Below, piece by piece: positions 9,431-21,521 of a stretch of 64,000 nt of DNA (its first letter is position 1; each line of letters begins with the position of its first letter). Position numbers and translations under genes: made by a program. The stretch is from Alopecurus myosuroides (lineage: Eukaryota > Streptophyta > Magnoliopsida > Poales > Poaceae), in NCBI GenBank assembly GCA_028641055.1, contig CM054057.1, forward strand, positions 333,032,482-333,096,481, given 5' to 3'. The notes beneath the pieces are model-generated. The model had not been told where the DNA came from, made no database searches, and saw only the letters and a list, made by a program, of their open reading frames with translations.

Positions 9431-10342
9431 AACAGTTATGGATATTATGTGTAGGCCATCGTGTGGACCTTACTTACTATGCTTTGTATATATTTTTGGA
9501 TACTCTTCGGTGGTGAAACTTAGCTTTTGTATGGCGGTGTCCTTCGAGACACCCTGTCTATGCCCCTTGTGGAGGATTCCTTGTTGTCCCTTGTGGGAAC
9601 CTTTTCGGGGTCCTTGTAGCGGGCTGCGCGCTTGCTTCCAGGGAGTGTCCACCTGCAATCATTTGTATCTTCTAGAGGAGTGTGTGTTTTACTGTTTCGT
9701 GGAGAGGATCTTGCGAGGAGAATCACGCCAAGGAACTTGGCGAAGTGTTGTGTACAATAGCGACCTGTACACATGCACCGTTCCAGCCCCCGCTCGTGAG
9801 ATTCTCTCGTGAGTAAAAGGTCACTCGCACGCCTCCCTTAGAGAGAGGATAGAATGCATGCTGAGACGAATGCTCATGATTGTGTTGGATGCAGAGATGC
9901 AAGCATGCCGGCATGCAAAAGAGAGACAATCGCTCGGGGAAGCAACTGACTTTACTGCTAGGGTGAGGCATTGTTCTTTTACAAAACGCTTGGCAATGTC
10001 GTGACCTTGTGGTCCCCCAAGAAGCACTTGACATCACCGTGCGGACATGGGACTCCCATCGTCATGGGGCTGATACTCGCGCGAGTTCAGGTGCATAGCT
10101 CGAGGATGTAGTAGCCTTGTGGCGCCCTCGAGTAACAAAAAATTTCCCCGCCGGAACGGGGCTCCCACTTGTGTGGGTAGAAGCTCTCGCGGCCACGCGG
10201 CACTCCTGGTGAGAGCTCCCTGAGACCCTCACGGAGAGAGGTCCTGGCGTTGTTTTTACCGAGGCGTCATGGGGTCCCCTCGTGGGTACGTCTCCACGGC
10301 CTTGTGAAGGCGCGTGGAGCGAGAAGATGGTGAGCGCGCCCC
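9431..10342. other. Decayed internal sequence of the second Tat-like element
   Basis: No convincing gene. The region is GC-rich with short open frames on both strands and broken remnants. It lies between the putative aORF end and the protease fragment at 10343-10619, so the pol genes of this element are largely deleted. Confidence 0.4.
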
Positions 10343-10619
10343 CTAGTAGGGAGGCACGCTCTCATGGAGAGCGATAGTAGCCCCTGATCCCCCAGCGCTC
10401 GGGAGGGTCTTCTGAGTGGCTGCTATCTCTGGAAAGAATAGCAAATGTTTCTTGGGAACCTCGTCGAGGTGTCCCACGTCATCTTTGTCCGGCAGGGTGT
10501 GAGGTTTCCACCTCCTTGTAGGCCCGCTCCACAGAGCGCATCGTGTCCTCCACCTCGCCATGGATGGTGATGGTTCCGCTAGGGTCGGGTAGCTTGGCGA
10601 TGTTGGAGGCGTGGTGCAT
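10343..10619 (-). pseudogene. C-terminal protease fragment of the second Tat-like element, distal part
   Basis: On the minus strand the first frame from the insertion point reads HASNIAKLPDPSGTITIHGE. It matches in order the Tat-1 stretch after the protease core (YNKLKMPGPKGGVITIAGD). It continues the frame of 18782-19183 if Athila-1 is removed. The frame then decays. So one protease gene is split by an 8.2-kb insertion. Confidence 0.7.
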
Positions 10620-12251
10620 TGATACGTCATAAACGTATCCTTAATTTCTGATGTTCCATGTTGTTTTGATGTTGTTTCCTACATGTTTTTTATACACTTT
10701 ATGTCATTTATATCGATTTTCCTGGACTAACATATTGACAAGATGCCATAGAGCCAGTTCCATGTTTTCTGTTGTTTTTAGTTTCAGAAAAGTTGTTCTG
10801 GAAATATTCTCGGAATTGGAAAATTCAAAGCCCGAAGTCTTAGAATTCCCGAAGTTTCCACGGAGTCCCACAGAGGCCCGGAGGGGGTCCACAGGGGGAG
10901 CCACACCATAGGGCGGCGCCCCACCCCCTAGCCACGCCTTGGGGTGGTGTGGGCCCCCCGGGCGTCCACCGCCATCGCCCTTTTGCCTATTTATACCCCC
11001 CGATATGTTAACCCTAAAAATATACCACTTCATCCCGAGAAACACCTGAGGCCGCCGTCATCGTCATCCGAGATCAAGAGGGTTCTGGAGCTCTCCCCGG
11101 CACCCTGCCGGGAGGGGAATTCATCACCGGAGGGGTCTACACCACCATGCCCTCCTCCGAAGTGACGCGTGAGTAGTTCATCCCTGGACTACGGGTCCAT
11201 AGAAGTAGTTAGATGGTTGTCTTCTCCACTTTGTACCTCGTGTTTAGATCTCGTGAGCTGCCCTACATGATCGAGATCATCTTTATGTAATGCTACATGT
11301 TGTCTTTACTGAGATCTGATGAATGTTGAATGCTATGTCTTCTGATTATCATTCTGTCATGTTATCTTCATGCATATGTTATTTATGATCTTGCATGCTC
11401 TCCGCTATTAGTAGATGCTCTGGCCAAGTAGATGCTAATAACTCCAAGAGGGAGTATTTATGCTCGATAGTGGGTTCATGCCTACTTTGCATATGTGCTC
11501 GAGTGATAGAAATGTGACGGATGGAGGATGTGTTGTTTCCATTAGGGAGAAAACAACGGTGTTCACTTAGTTTACATAATTTACAATACACACTTTTCTT
11601 ACTGCGACAATCTGTTGATTGCAACTTAATACCCAATGTTTATTCAGATGATATTCGGAGGGTGGATTATTAGTCATATACGCAGTTGGATGACGGTCTA
11701 TGTATTTTGTTGTAATGCCCGCATGAATCACATAGTAATCTTTATGTCTTGCATATGCACTACGGTGCAGACTTCATTTCTGTCAATTGCTCAGCTGTAA
11801 TTTGTTCACCACACATGTTATTTATCTTTCACAGAGAGACACCACTAGTGAACCGTGGACCCCGGTCTATTTTCTCATACTGATAATACACATACTTCTT
11901 CCACTGTTTTCACACTGCTTCCACTGTTTTCACATTTCCGCTACTGCTTTCATACTGTTCTCATACTTTTTTCCGCACCATGCGTTTAACCTCTTCGTGT
12001 TCAGCAAAAACGGTGAGATTGACAACCTCACTGCTTAGTTGGGGCAAAGTTATTTGATTGTGTTGTGTAGGTTCCACGTTGCTGCTGAACCTGTAGTGCG
12101 CCCTGCCTCTCGGCTGCATCAACCTTCTGAAGTTACTCCTTTCTCCTACTGGTCGAATCAACCTTGGTTTCTTTTTGAGGGAAACTTGCTACTGTGCTCT
12201 TCATACCTTCCTCTTGGTGTCTCCCAACGAAAGTGTGTCCACACTCCATCA
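10620..12251 (+). repeat. 5' LTR of Athila-1 (1632 bp)
   Basis: Starts TGATACGTCATAAACGTATC and ends CACTCCATCA. The TATA-like CTATTTATA at about 10987 lies before a GC-rich run, as expected for a promoter. It matches 17161-18776 with several percent mismatches and small indels (for example an extra stretch around 10887). Confidence 0.9.
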
Positions 12252-12261
12252 AGCATTTTTC

Positions 12262-12279
12262 GGGCGCTGTTACCGGGGA
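12262..12279 (+). other. Primer-binding site of Athila-1
   Basis: GGGCGCTGTTACCGGGGA differs at three positions from TGGCGCCGTTGCCGGGGA, the site typical of Athila elements (from memory). Confidence 0.65.
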
Positions 12280-12446
12280 GGAAGAGAATTTATGCAAGAG
12301 GAGTCTCTCGCTTCCAATCTCCTTACTTTGTTTTTGTTTTGCTTAGTTTATTTTATTTTGTCTTGTTTGCTTCTCTTTATCAAAAACACACAAAAAAAAG
12401 TTCTTATTCTAGTTGTAGTTTTATTCATGTTTTTCGTCTTCTTAAA

Positions 12447-13124
12447 ATGACTAATCCTGAGAACACTAAGTTGTGTGACTTTACTAGCACCAACAACAAT
12501 GATTTCATTAGCATACCTATTTCTCCACCTGCTCCTACTGCTGATTTTTATGAGATAAAGCTTGCCCTGTTAAACCTTGTTATGAGAGAGCAATTTTCTG
12601 GTGTTAGTACTGATAATGCTGCTGCCCATCTTAATAATTTTGTTGAACTATGTGAGATGCAAAAATATAAAGATGTAGATGGATATATTATTAAACTGAA
12701 ATTGTTTCCTTTCTCTTTGAGAGGAAGAGCTAAAGAATGGTTGCTATCTTTGCCTAGACATAGTATTGATTCTTGGACTAAGTGTAAAGATGCTTTCCTT
12801 GGAAAATATTATCCTCCTGCTAAGATTATATCTTTAAGAAGTAGCATTATGAATTTTAAGCAACTTGATAATAAGCATGTTGCTAAATCTTGGGAAAGAA
12901 TGAAATCTTTAGTAAAGAATTGTCCCACTCATGGACTGACTACTTGGATGATCATCCAAACCTTTTATGCAGGTCTAAATTTTTCTTCGAGAAACCTTCT
13001 GGATTTAGCTGCTGGAGGAACCTTTATGTACATTACCTTGGGGTCAGCAACAAAGCTTCTTGATGATATAATGGTAAATTATTCTGAATGGCACACTGAG
13101 AGGCTACAACTGGTAAGAAGGTAA
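12447..13124 (+). CDS. Gag of Athila-1 (225 aa frame)
   Basis: The ATG at 12447 follows a leader of about 195 bp from the LTR. The protein has a retrotransposon gag core: FSLRGRAKEWLLSLP, then SWTKCKDAFLGKYYPP, then AGLNFSSRNLLDLAAGGTF. The frame stops at 13124, and nucleocapsid-like sequence (Asn/Tyr-rich, from about 13148) continues in a different frame. A frameshift near 13100 therefore probably breaks what was one longer gag. A homologous gag end is in Athila-3 (61104-61290, minus). Confidence 0.75.
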   Translation: MTNPENTKLCDFTSTNNNDFISIPISPPAPTADFYEIKLALLNLVMREQFSGVSTDNAAAHLNNFVELCEMQKYKDVDGYIIKLKLFPFSLRGRAKEWLLSLPRHSIDSWTKCKDAFLGKYYPPAKIISLRSSIMNFKQLDNKHVAKSWERMKSLVKNCPTHGLTTWMIIQTFYAGLNFSSRNLLDLAAGGTFMYITLGSATKLLDDIMVNYSEWHTERLQLVRR

Positions 13125-13147
13125 ATTATGTTGAATAAACCTCCTCT

Positions 13148-14480
13148 TTGAGTAATAGACTTGATGCTATTATGTCTATGTTTGTGAATGGCCATGCTCC
13201 CATTGATCCAAATAATGTTCCTTTGGCCTCTTTGGTTGCTCAAGAAGAGCATGTTGATGTGAACTTCATTAAAAATAATAATTTCAGCACCAATGCTTAT
13301 AGGAATAATTTTGGTAGCAACAATTATAGGCTGTATCCTTCCAATAATAGTAATTCTTATGGTAATTCCTACAACAACAATAAAAGTGTACCCTCTCATT
13401 TTGAGAACATGCTTAAGAATTTTATTAGTACACAAACTGCTTTTAAAGTTGATAGTCTTTATATTGATGTTGATTTTATGAAACTAAAGGTTATGCCTCA
13501 TGATGTTAAAGAAAGTAAAACTTTGAATGCTATCAAATTCGAATTGATGATAATGTTAGGATGTTAGCTAAATTGCATGCTAGATGGGAAAAAGAAGATG
13601 AAATAGCTAGAAAGAATAATATAGCTAATGTTTGCACCATTACCACCACTAGTAAAACTGAAGCCTCTCGTGCTATTAAATCTTCTACTATCAATGGTAA
13701 ATAAATTGGTGTTAGAAATACTCCCACTTCTGCTATTAAAAATGCAAAACTGCCTGAAAATGCTAAAAATGTTCCTCATAAAAGTGCTGAAATTTTTAGA
13801 AACATGGGAGACAATGGTCCCATTACCTTCGTTAAAAATGATCTTGAATTTTATGATTTCAACATAACTGAAGTGATTAAGTTCCTACAAAAGCTTTCTA
13901 GTTGTCCTAATGCTAGTGCTATGAATATGGCTTTCACAAAACATATTACAAGTGCTCTCATGCAAATTAGAGAGGATGAATTAAGATGTGAAGCCTCTAT
14001 CCCTAGGAAGTTAGATGATGGTTGGGAACCCATTATTAAAATGAAAGTGAATGATTTTATTGCAATTCTCTATGTGATCTTGGTGCTAGTATCTATGTTA
14101 TGTCTAAGAAACTCTATGATATTCTTGATTTACCACCATTGGAACCCAGCTATTTGGATGTCCGTCTTATTGATAATGCTTAGAAAGAAACCTATGGGGA
14201 GAGTTGATGATGTTCTTATCATGGTTAATAATATATTGTCCTCGTTGATTTTGTTGTCTTGAATACTGAATGCAATGTTTCTTGTCCAATTGTTTTGGGA
14301 AGACCTTTTGTTAGAACTGTTCGTGTTGTTATTGATATGAAAGAGGGGAATATTAAATTTTAGTTCACACTCAATAAAGGTATCGAACACTTTTCTAGAA
14401 ATATAATTAATTTTCCTTTTGATTCAATTATTCTAACAAATTACAATTTGGATGCTTATTCACTTGAAAACACTTGATTC
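13148..14480 (+). pseudogene. Broken nucleocapsid and protease region of Athila-1
   Basis: Frames at 13148-13567, 13564-13803 and 13804-14262 follow each other with stops and shifts. The first is rich in Asn and Tyr (SNNYRLYPSNNSN). The last carries SIPRKLDDGWEPIIKMKVND. It then continues, in another frame, as the remains of a protease (a stretch that in Athila-3 reads NALCDIGVSISVIPQKLYDM). Near 14290 the phrase for SCPIVLGRPF is still visible in frame. It ends with a stop around 14476. No RT follows. Confidence 0.7.
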
Positions 14481-17160
14481 CACTTTTCTGGGCCTAGCTA
14501 AAAGGCGTTAAAGAAAAGCACTTCTTTGGAGATAACCCATGGTTTTATTTTTGCTTTGTTTCTCTCTATTTTCTTTGAGTCAAGGGTTTTTATACTTCTG
14601 TAGCAAATCCTTTGTATCTTTATTTTCATGTTTTATTTGTGCCAAGTAAAGTTTCTGACGAGAATTGGAGTTGGTTTTGGATTTCTGCGCAGGAAACAGA
14701 TTTCTGTTGTTCACCGTTACAAATCGTATAATTCATAGGAAACTTAGAATGACCTGAAATTTCTTTTGCTTATTCCTCAGCTAATTCTGAAACATTTTTG
14801 TTCTTTAAGTTTTTCGATGTGAGCAACGTAAGTGCCCCGAAAAAATTCTTCTTGACCGAATGTTCTGGTTTTGACAGATTCCGTCATTTTTCTTGCATTT
14901 GCTCTTTTACGATGTCAAGTGGATTTCTTTGCTTCAAGAAACATAATTTGCTGTAGCTAATGTTTAAAATTAATAATAGCACTTGTGCCCATACAGAACC
15001 CATGGATTTTTTTATTGTTGCACTAACCCTATAATGCGAATTACTCTTTGAGTGTTGTGTGAAGAAAGTTTTCAAGGGTCAAGAGAAGAGGGTGATATAT
15101 GTGATCAAGAAGAGTTTAAGGTCAAAGCTTGGGGATGAACACGTGGTTCATACCAGCGAATTCTAAGAAGACTCAAACATCTAAGCTTGGGGATACCCAA
15201 GGCTTCCCCTTCTTTATCAACAATCTATCAGGTCACTTCTACTGAAACTATATTTTTATTCGGTCACATCATATGAAGTTTGCTTGGAGCGTCTATTTGT
15301 TTTTCTTGCTTAAATAATATATTTGGACCCTAGAATTCCTTGTTTGGGAGAGATACACGCTCCGCTTTTTGTTTGAATACTCGTTTGGCTCGTATTTTTA
15401 GTTTTTCTTCTAACTGCTGCAAAATTCCTGTTTAGCTCTTATTTTTATTGCATCTCCTATTCAGATTTGTTAGTTTTAGTAGTGTTGTGTGAGTACTCTC
15501 ATGTTTGCTTGCTATATCATTTAGAGAGTTTTTGTTAAAACATATTTTTATGGTGCTTGTTGGGAAAAGAAACTGCTGCTTGAAGTAGAATTTATAACGG
15601 TGCAAGTAGAAGCTTGTATAGAGTGTGGCTAGACTTTTTCATATCATGCTAGATGTTATTTTAATTCTAAAGCCTAGTGGTTATTTAGTATAATTATTAG
15701 TCTCAAATAGCTGAGAGTGTTTAATGTGTCATTGAAAGAATCATGAGTTGTTCTTGTCATATTGAAGCATAAATTTGTGGTGTTCTCCTTTTAATGTTTT
15801 ATTTGGTTGACTTGGCTCATGCTCACACCATGTTTATGACTATCAATCAGTCACTTATAGCCTCTATGATCATTTAGTTTTTGAACTTGTGGTACCACTT
15901 ATGTTTTGATTAATGATGTTTATGTCGTTATGCATGATTATGGCTCTTATGCTCTCTTGATTTGTCGATCCCAGTCTTTTGCTAGCCTTCACCTGTACTG
16001 AGTATGAGCTCTACTCGTGCATCCAACTCCCAAAAACCAAATTATGCCAAATGTGTCCACCATACCTACCTACATGTGGTATTTAACCGCCACTCCAAAG
16101 TAAATTTCTCATGTGTTACCTTTAAAACTTTCAAAATTACTCCTGTTTTGTGCTTCTGTTTTAGCTCATGAGGACGTAAATAGAGAATCTTTATCTCACT
16201 TGTTGATTGTACTTTCACACCCTGGACTAGTGTCTTCATCCGCTTATCCAATTGATAGAAGAGATGGCAGCGGGGTGCCCAGCCCCAAATTAATAAGAAC
16301 AAATTCTCTTCACTATTTTTGCCCTTGATTTATCAGTCAAAGCATAATTGTGTAAACAAAACAGAAAAAGGGATGACCTTCTACCCATATGCGTCGTTCT
16401 ATGAGAGCCGCTCTTGTGAAGTCTAGTTGGGTTGTCACTTACTGTATTTTTTTTACCATTTGTTGACATAAGCATGCACCTCTCTAAAAATAGACACTCC
16501 TCCACAATATGTGATTGTTGGCAGGCACCAACGATTCAGTTAGCCATGGTTTGTGTAAGATGGATGGGAGGAGTGTCAAACATTTTATACCTCTGTTTAA
16601 TAAAACAAAAGCTCTAGCACATGAGTGATCCATGCTTCCCTCTCTGAAGGGCCTATCTTTTACTTTTATGTTGAGTCTCCATCTTCTAACTTTATGCACA
16701 GTTGAGAGAGCATAGTTGCCATTCTGAGTTTAATGTGCATTTGTCACAGAAACATTATTAATTGATTCATGGTGTGTTATTGTTTGTTCTCTAATTGTTT
16801 GTTCTAGTCTTCCTCATGAACTTTGAAGGTGTCCTGGCATTTATGTTTTTTCCCACTCTTAAGGACTAGCGAAATATCACTTTGTCATGTTTTCTCTATA
16901 CTTGAAACAAACGTATAACTTTTGATGCATTGTTATTCATGATCTTTTATTTCTGTTACTTCTCATGATGCAAGGTGATTGTTTTGTTTTATTGTTAAAA
17001 TTTTATTTACCATGCTTGTGTTGAAGTTCTATGATCTCAACTTACATATGCTTTTACATGATTGATGATCAAGTTTATGTTGGTAGCATGTCACCTCAGA
17101 AATTATGTGTTTTTATCGTTTACCTACTCGAGGACGAGTAGGAACTAATCTTGTGGATGT
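14481..17160 (+). other. Long noncoding 3' region of Athila-1
   Basis: About 2.7 kb, AT-rich, with no ORF over about 90 codons that looks real. Phrases such as AAGCTTGGGGAT, GCTCATGCTCACACCATG and a CCCAGTCTTTTGCTAGCC motif recur in Athila-2 (51250-53767) and, on the minus strand, in Athila-3 (56971-59724). It ends in a purine-rich stretch before the 3' LTR. The shared noncoding block replaces pol in this family. Confidence 0.75.
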
Positions 17161-18776
17161 TGATACGTCATAAACGTATCCTTAATTTCTGATGTTCCAT
17201 GTTGTTTTCATGTTGTTTCCTACATGTTTGCTATACACTTTATGTCATTTTTATCGATTTTCCGGACTAACATATAGACAAGATGCCCAAGAGCCAGTTC
17301 CCTGTTTTCTACTGTTTTTAGTTTCAGAAAAGTTGTTCTGAAAATATTCTCGGAATTGGAAAATTCGAAGCCCGGAAGTCTTAGAATTCCCGAAGGTTCC
17401 ACGGAGTTCCGAAGATGCCCGGAGGGGTCCACACCATAGGGCGGCGTGCCCCCTGGCCGCGCCTAGGGGTGGTGTGCCCCCCCAGGCGTCCACCGCCATC
17501 GTCCTTTCGCCTATTTATACCCCCCGATACGTCAACCCTAAAAATATACCACTTCGTCCCGAGAAACACCCGAGACCGCCGTCATTGTCATCCCGAGATC
17601 GGGAGGGTTCTAGAGCTCTCCCCGGCACCTTGCCGGGAGGGTAATTCATCACCGGAGGGGTCTACACCACCATGCCCTCCTCCGAAGTGATGCGTGAGTA
17701 GTTCATCCCTGGACTACGGGTCCATATCAGTAGCTAGATGATTGTCTTCTCCACTTTGTACCTCATGTTTAGATCTCGTAAGCTGCCCTACATGATCGAG
17801 ATCATCTTTATGTAATGCTACATGTTGTGTTTGCTGGGATTTAATGAATGTTGAATGCTATGTCTTCTGATTATCATTCTATCATGTTATCTTCATGCAT
17901 ATGTCATTTATGATCTTGCATGCTCTCCATTATTAGTAGATGCTCTGGCCAAGTAGATGCTAGTAACTCCAATAGGGAGTATTTATGCTCAATAGTGGGT
18001 TCATGCCTACTTTGCATCTGTGCTCGAGTGACATAAACGTGACGGATGGAGGATGTGTTGTTTCCATTAGGAAGAAAACAACGGTGTTCACTTGGTTTAC
18101 ATCGTTTGCATTACACACTTTGCTTACTGCAATAATCTGTTGCTTGCAACTTAATACCCAACGTTTGTTCGGATGATATTCGGAGAGTGGATTATCAGGC
18201 ATAGCCGCAGTTGAATGACGGTCTATGTATTTTGTTGTAATGCCCGCATGAATCACATAGTAATCTTTATGTCTTGCATATGCACTACGGTGCAGTCTTC
18301 ATTTCTGTCAATTGCTCAGCTGTAATTTTTTCACCACACATGTTATTTATCTTTCACGGAGAGACACCACTAGTGAACTATGGACCCGGTCCATTTTCTC
18401 ATACTTATAATACACATACTGCTTCCACTGTTTTCACACTGCTTCCACTGTTTTCACACTGCTGCTACTGCTTTCATATTGTTCTCATACTGTTTTCCAC
18501 ACCATACATTTAACCTCTTTGTGTTCAGTAAAACCGGTGAGATTGACAACCTCGCTGCTTCGTTGGGGCAAAGTGATTTGATTGTGTTGTGTAGGTTCCA
18601 TGTTGCTGCTGAACCGGTAGTGCGCCCTGCCATCTCAGCTGCATCAACCTTCTGAAGTTACTCCTTCCTCCTACTCTTCGATTCAAACTTGGTTTCTTTC
18701 TAAGGGAAACTTACTACTGTGCTCTTCATACCTTCCTCTTGGGGTCTCCCAACGAACGTGTGTCCACACTCCATCA
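17161..18776 (+). repeat. 3' LTR of Athila-1 (1616 bp)
   Basis: Same ends as the 5' LTR: TGATACGTCATAAACG... and ...CACTCCATCA. It is followed at once by the target duplication TGCAT. Confidence 0.9.
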
Positions 18777-18781
18777 TGCAT

Positions 18782-19880
18782 CACGGCCATGAATTTGGCG
18801 AGGGCTGGGTAGCCGAGGATGGCGTTGTAGGGGAGGGCGATGTGTGCCACGTCAAAGTCGAGGGTCTTGGTGCGGTAGTTCTGACAGGTGCCGAGCGTGA
18901 CGGCGAGGCGCGCCTGCCCCAGGGGAATCGTAGTTCCGTTGGTGATGCCGGTGAATGGACTCATGGGATCCAGCCGCTCGTAGGGCACTTGCAGCTTCTC
19001 GAATGTTTGCACCGAGATGACGCTGAGGCCCGCGCCTCCGTCTAGGAGTGTCTTGGTGATGGCGATGTTGTTGATGGTGGGGGTGTAGTCCAGGGGAATG
19101 GTGCCCACGGTCCTTGTGGACTTGGGGTGGTCGCGGGCGTCGAAGGAGACCTTGTGGTCGGACCACTTGAGAGGTTGGGCCACCTCTACTCCTGGGAGGA
19201 CAACATTGATCTCGGGCGAGATCTTCTTGAAGTGGCGGTTGGAGAGGGGAGCTTGTGCTCCGCCAAGGATGCATGCAATGTAGCCTCTGGGCTCTAGGTA
19301 GCCCCCGCAGTGTTCCTCGCCGAGACCCGGGTTCCCCTCAGGATGGTGTTGTGCGGCAGCGTTCTCCTGAGGAGGCGGTGGGTTGGGACACTGCAGCGGC
19401 GGGCGCTGATGTTGCTATTGCTACGGAGGAAACTGCTGGTAGTTGTTGTTGTTGCCACCAGTGTTATTGTTGTAGTTGTTGTACCCGGTGTAGCTCTGTG
19501 TCTTGGTTTTGGCCTTGGAAGCCACTGGCTTAGATTCGTCGGACGGGGCGTTGTGCCTGAAGAGGCGGCCTTCCTCGGCCTTGGCGCACCTATCAGCCAC
19601 CGGTGAGAGCTTGTCGCGCGAGCAGTAGGGCTGTGGCAGGGTGGGCTGCTCCTGGCGTCCATGTGTTCCTGAGGGCGGTGGTGGCGGATGCTGAGACACA
19701 GGTGCGTCTTGCTGCGACGGGTGGGAGGAGGCTTCGTCCTCGACGTCGGGTGCGCCATCAACGCCGGTGGGGTCGCGTCGTTGTGTGGCGTCAATGTTGT
19801 CGTTACCACACGCTCGGATCAGGTGAGGCGAGGGCTGGTCCGGGTGGCGGGTGCCATGGCGACGAGGAAGTGGAGGAGTG
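18782..19880 (-). pseudogene. Nucleocapsid and protease of the second Tat-like element, proximal part
   Basis: On the minus strand the region from about 19300 to 18782 reads as one frame with a protease: KTLLDGGAGLSVISVQTF, then YNAILGYPALAKFMAVMHD, where it is cut by Athila-1. It keeps the D-G-G-A-G and I-L-G-Y-P-A-L motifs. Upstream are Asn-, Gln- and Pro-rich stretches (YNNYNNNTGGNNNNYQQF) split among frames. Most of gag between the primer-binding site and these stretches is missing. The frame continues at 10619. The family is different from Tat-1/2/3 because the primer-binding site and LTR differ. Confidence 0.75.
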
Positions 19881-19886
19881 CCTTAG

Positions 19887-19907
19887 CCCCCTACCTAGCG
19901 CGCCAAA
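19887..19907 (-). other. Primer-binding site of the second Tat-like element
   Basis: On the minus strand, directly after the LTR end ...CTCCGACA, the sequence is TTTGGCGCGCTAGGTAGGGG. The site differs from that of Tat-1/2. Confidence 0.6.
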
Positions 19908-20750
19908 TGTCGGAGAGTGGTCCGTCAAGTGACAGGATCTCTCTAGAGGTTCGAACACTGGGGGCTAAACGTACTACCTACACTTCTCGAGGATGTTTCA
20001 CGAGGAAAGCTTGTGAATGACAACAACGGTGACACGAAGAGTTTACCCAGGTTCGGACCACCATTGCGGTGTAAAACGCTACTCCTGCTTGTCCGATTGA
20101 TTGTTGTTGTAGTTACAGTACAAAATGCGAGTTTGTGCTCGGGACAGACTAAGGTGGGCTCTGGGTGAATTGAGCTCTCCTTCTACGAGGGCCAAAGGGA
20201 TCCTCTTATACTGGCGTTTGGACCTCCTTCCCGCTCACTTGGCGGGAAAGGGCTACCACAAAGTTACAATCATGGAGACCAGCTGAGCTTCGCGCTGTCT
20301 CCTTGGTCTTGGTCGTTGAGGACATCGTCACCGTCCATGGCAGGATAGTGGGGGCGCCCGGTGACGTTGCCTCTATCTTGTAGCGCCGTTTTGGTCTCCT
20401 TGCACCAAAAAGGAAGTCCTAGGACGGCGTTCCAGTGTCTGCTACTGTCACCCACACTTTATACATGGAAACGGTAACTGCCGCCAAAGCGGCCTATGTG
20501 GCTCTTTCGTCAGCGCGCAGCGACGCGAGCGTCAGCCACACATGCCATGTTTCCTCCGCAGAGGATAGGGTCCTTGGGGAGAAACGAATGGCGAAGTAGA
20601 GCTCCTCCCCGAGGGGTCGGCCTCCTGCTGACTGGTCCGAGGCGAGGATTGAACCTCCTCGAGAGGATACCGGCCTTGAGGCGAGCCCGAAACGCCCTTG
20701 AGTGCATGCCAGACTGGGCCACAGCGGACGGGTGTGTCGCTTCTGCGCAG
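19908..20750 (-). repeat. LTR of the second Tat-like element, outer end unclear
   Basis: It starts TGTCGGAGAG on the plus strand, next to the primer-binding site. It contains the phrase GTTTACCCAGGTTCGG, as do the Tat LTRs, and a minus-strand TATA-like CCAGTATAAGAGG near 20205. I could not find a matching ...CA end, so the outer limit (about 20750) is a guess from the fall in GC content. Confidence 0.5.
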
Positions 20751-21521
20751 TTTCCTGTGATCTTACTTTCGAACTCTTAGTAGCCTGTGATCTTGCTGAT
20801 ATTCGAACTCTGTGTGCATCTATCATCAGTCTAGCACAATCCTGTAATGTTTTCAGTCGGTTAACTCTGGTATGGTCAGTACTAAGTACGAATGATTCGG
20901 TTCAGTTGCTTATCGATGGTTAATTGCATTCATCATCGCATCAAACCTTTTTCTGTGGGAAACGATGGGAAGAAACACTGCGATTGTAGTCGCACGGGCT
21001 GTGGACGATGGCCGGCCGGCGTGCACTTACTTATTCCACCGGTGGTTGATTGGTTTTCTGAGATTGCGTTTCATAGCCATATTATGCAGGCATCTTGTTC
21101 AAAGCTCAGACATCTTATTATTTCTACATGCGTTTACTTATGCATCTTGTTCAAGTTCAGACATCTTATCATTTCTACGTGCGTTACTTTAGTGTTATGG
21201 ATTGGCGTTAGCATATCAATCGATCAAGATATATGAATATTCCCTCGTTAGCATTCCAATCATCAACATGCACAAGTTACACGCACAAAACAAACATTTG
21301 GACAGAAAACATCCAAAGGCTGCTCTAGTAGGAGTAGCATAAAAAGACATCAAATCGACCCGATTTATATTGAAACGACCACCAAACTTGTCTTTTGTAC
21401 AGATGAACACAGAAATCAAGTTACAGAAACATGATTCAGAGAACAAAAGCGTCCAGGGTCCTCCCAGAGCAGTCACAACGACCAAGCTACTCTTGACTTG
21501 ATTTCAGCTTTCACCAAATCC
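20751..21521. other. Intergenic region and probable 3' UTR of NUP98
   Basis: No ORF with support. The part nearest 21521 should be the 3' UTR of the NUP98 gene, which is transcribed leftward. A direct repeat of CATCTTGTTCAAAG/CATCTTGTTCAAG with CAGACATCTTAT is visible around 21090-21170. Confidence 0.45.

Larger units (their letters stand above)
10620..18776 (+). mobile_element. Athila-1: complete Athila-type LTR retrotransposon, pol-less
   Basis: LTRs are 10620-12251 and 17161-18776, with TG...CA ends and a 5-bp target duplication TGCAT at 10615-10619 and 18777-18781. A primer-binding site like that of Athila elements (GGGCGCTGTTACCGGGGA) lies 10 bp after the 5' LTR. Internal coding is limited to a gag frame and a broken nucleocapsid/protease region up to about 14480. 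The next 2.7 kb has no pol. It therefore depends on other elements for movement. The two LTRs differ by several percent, so the insertion is not recent. The family resembles the wheat Sabrina/WHAM group by its LTR start; that name is from memory. Confidence 0.9.
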
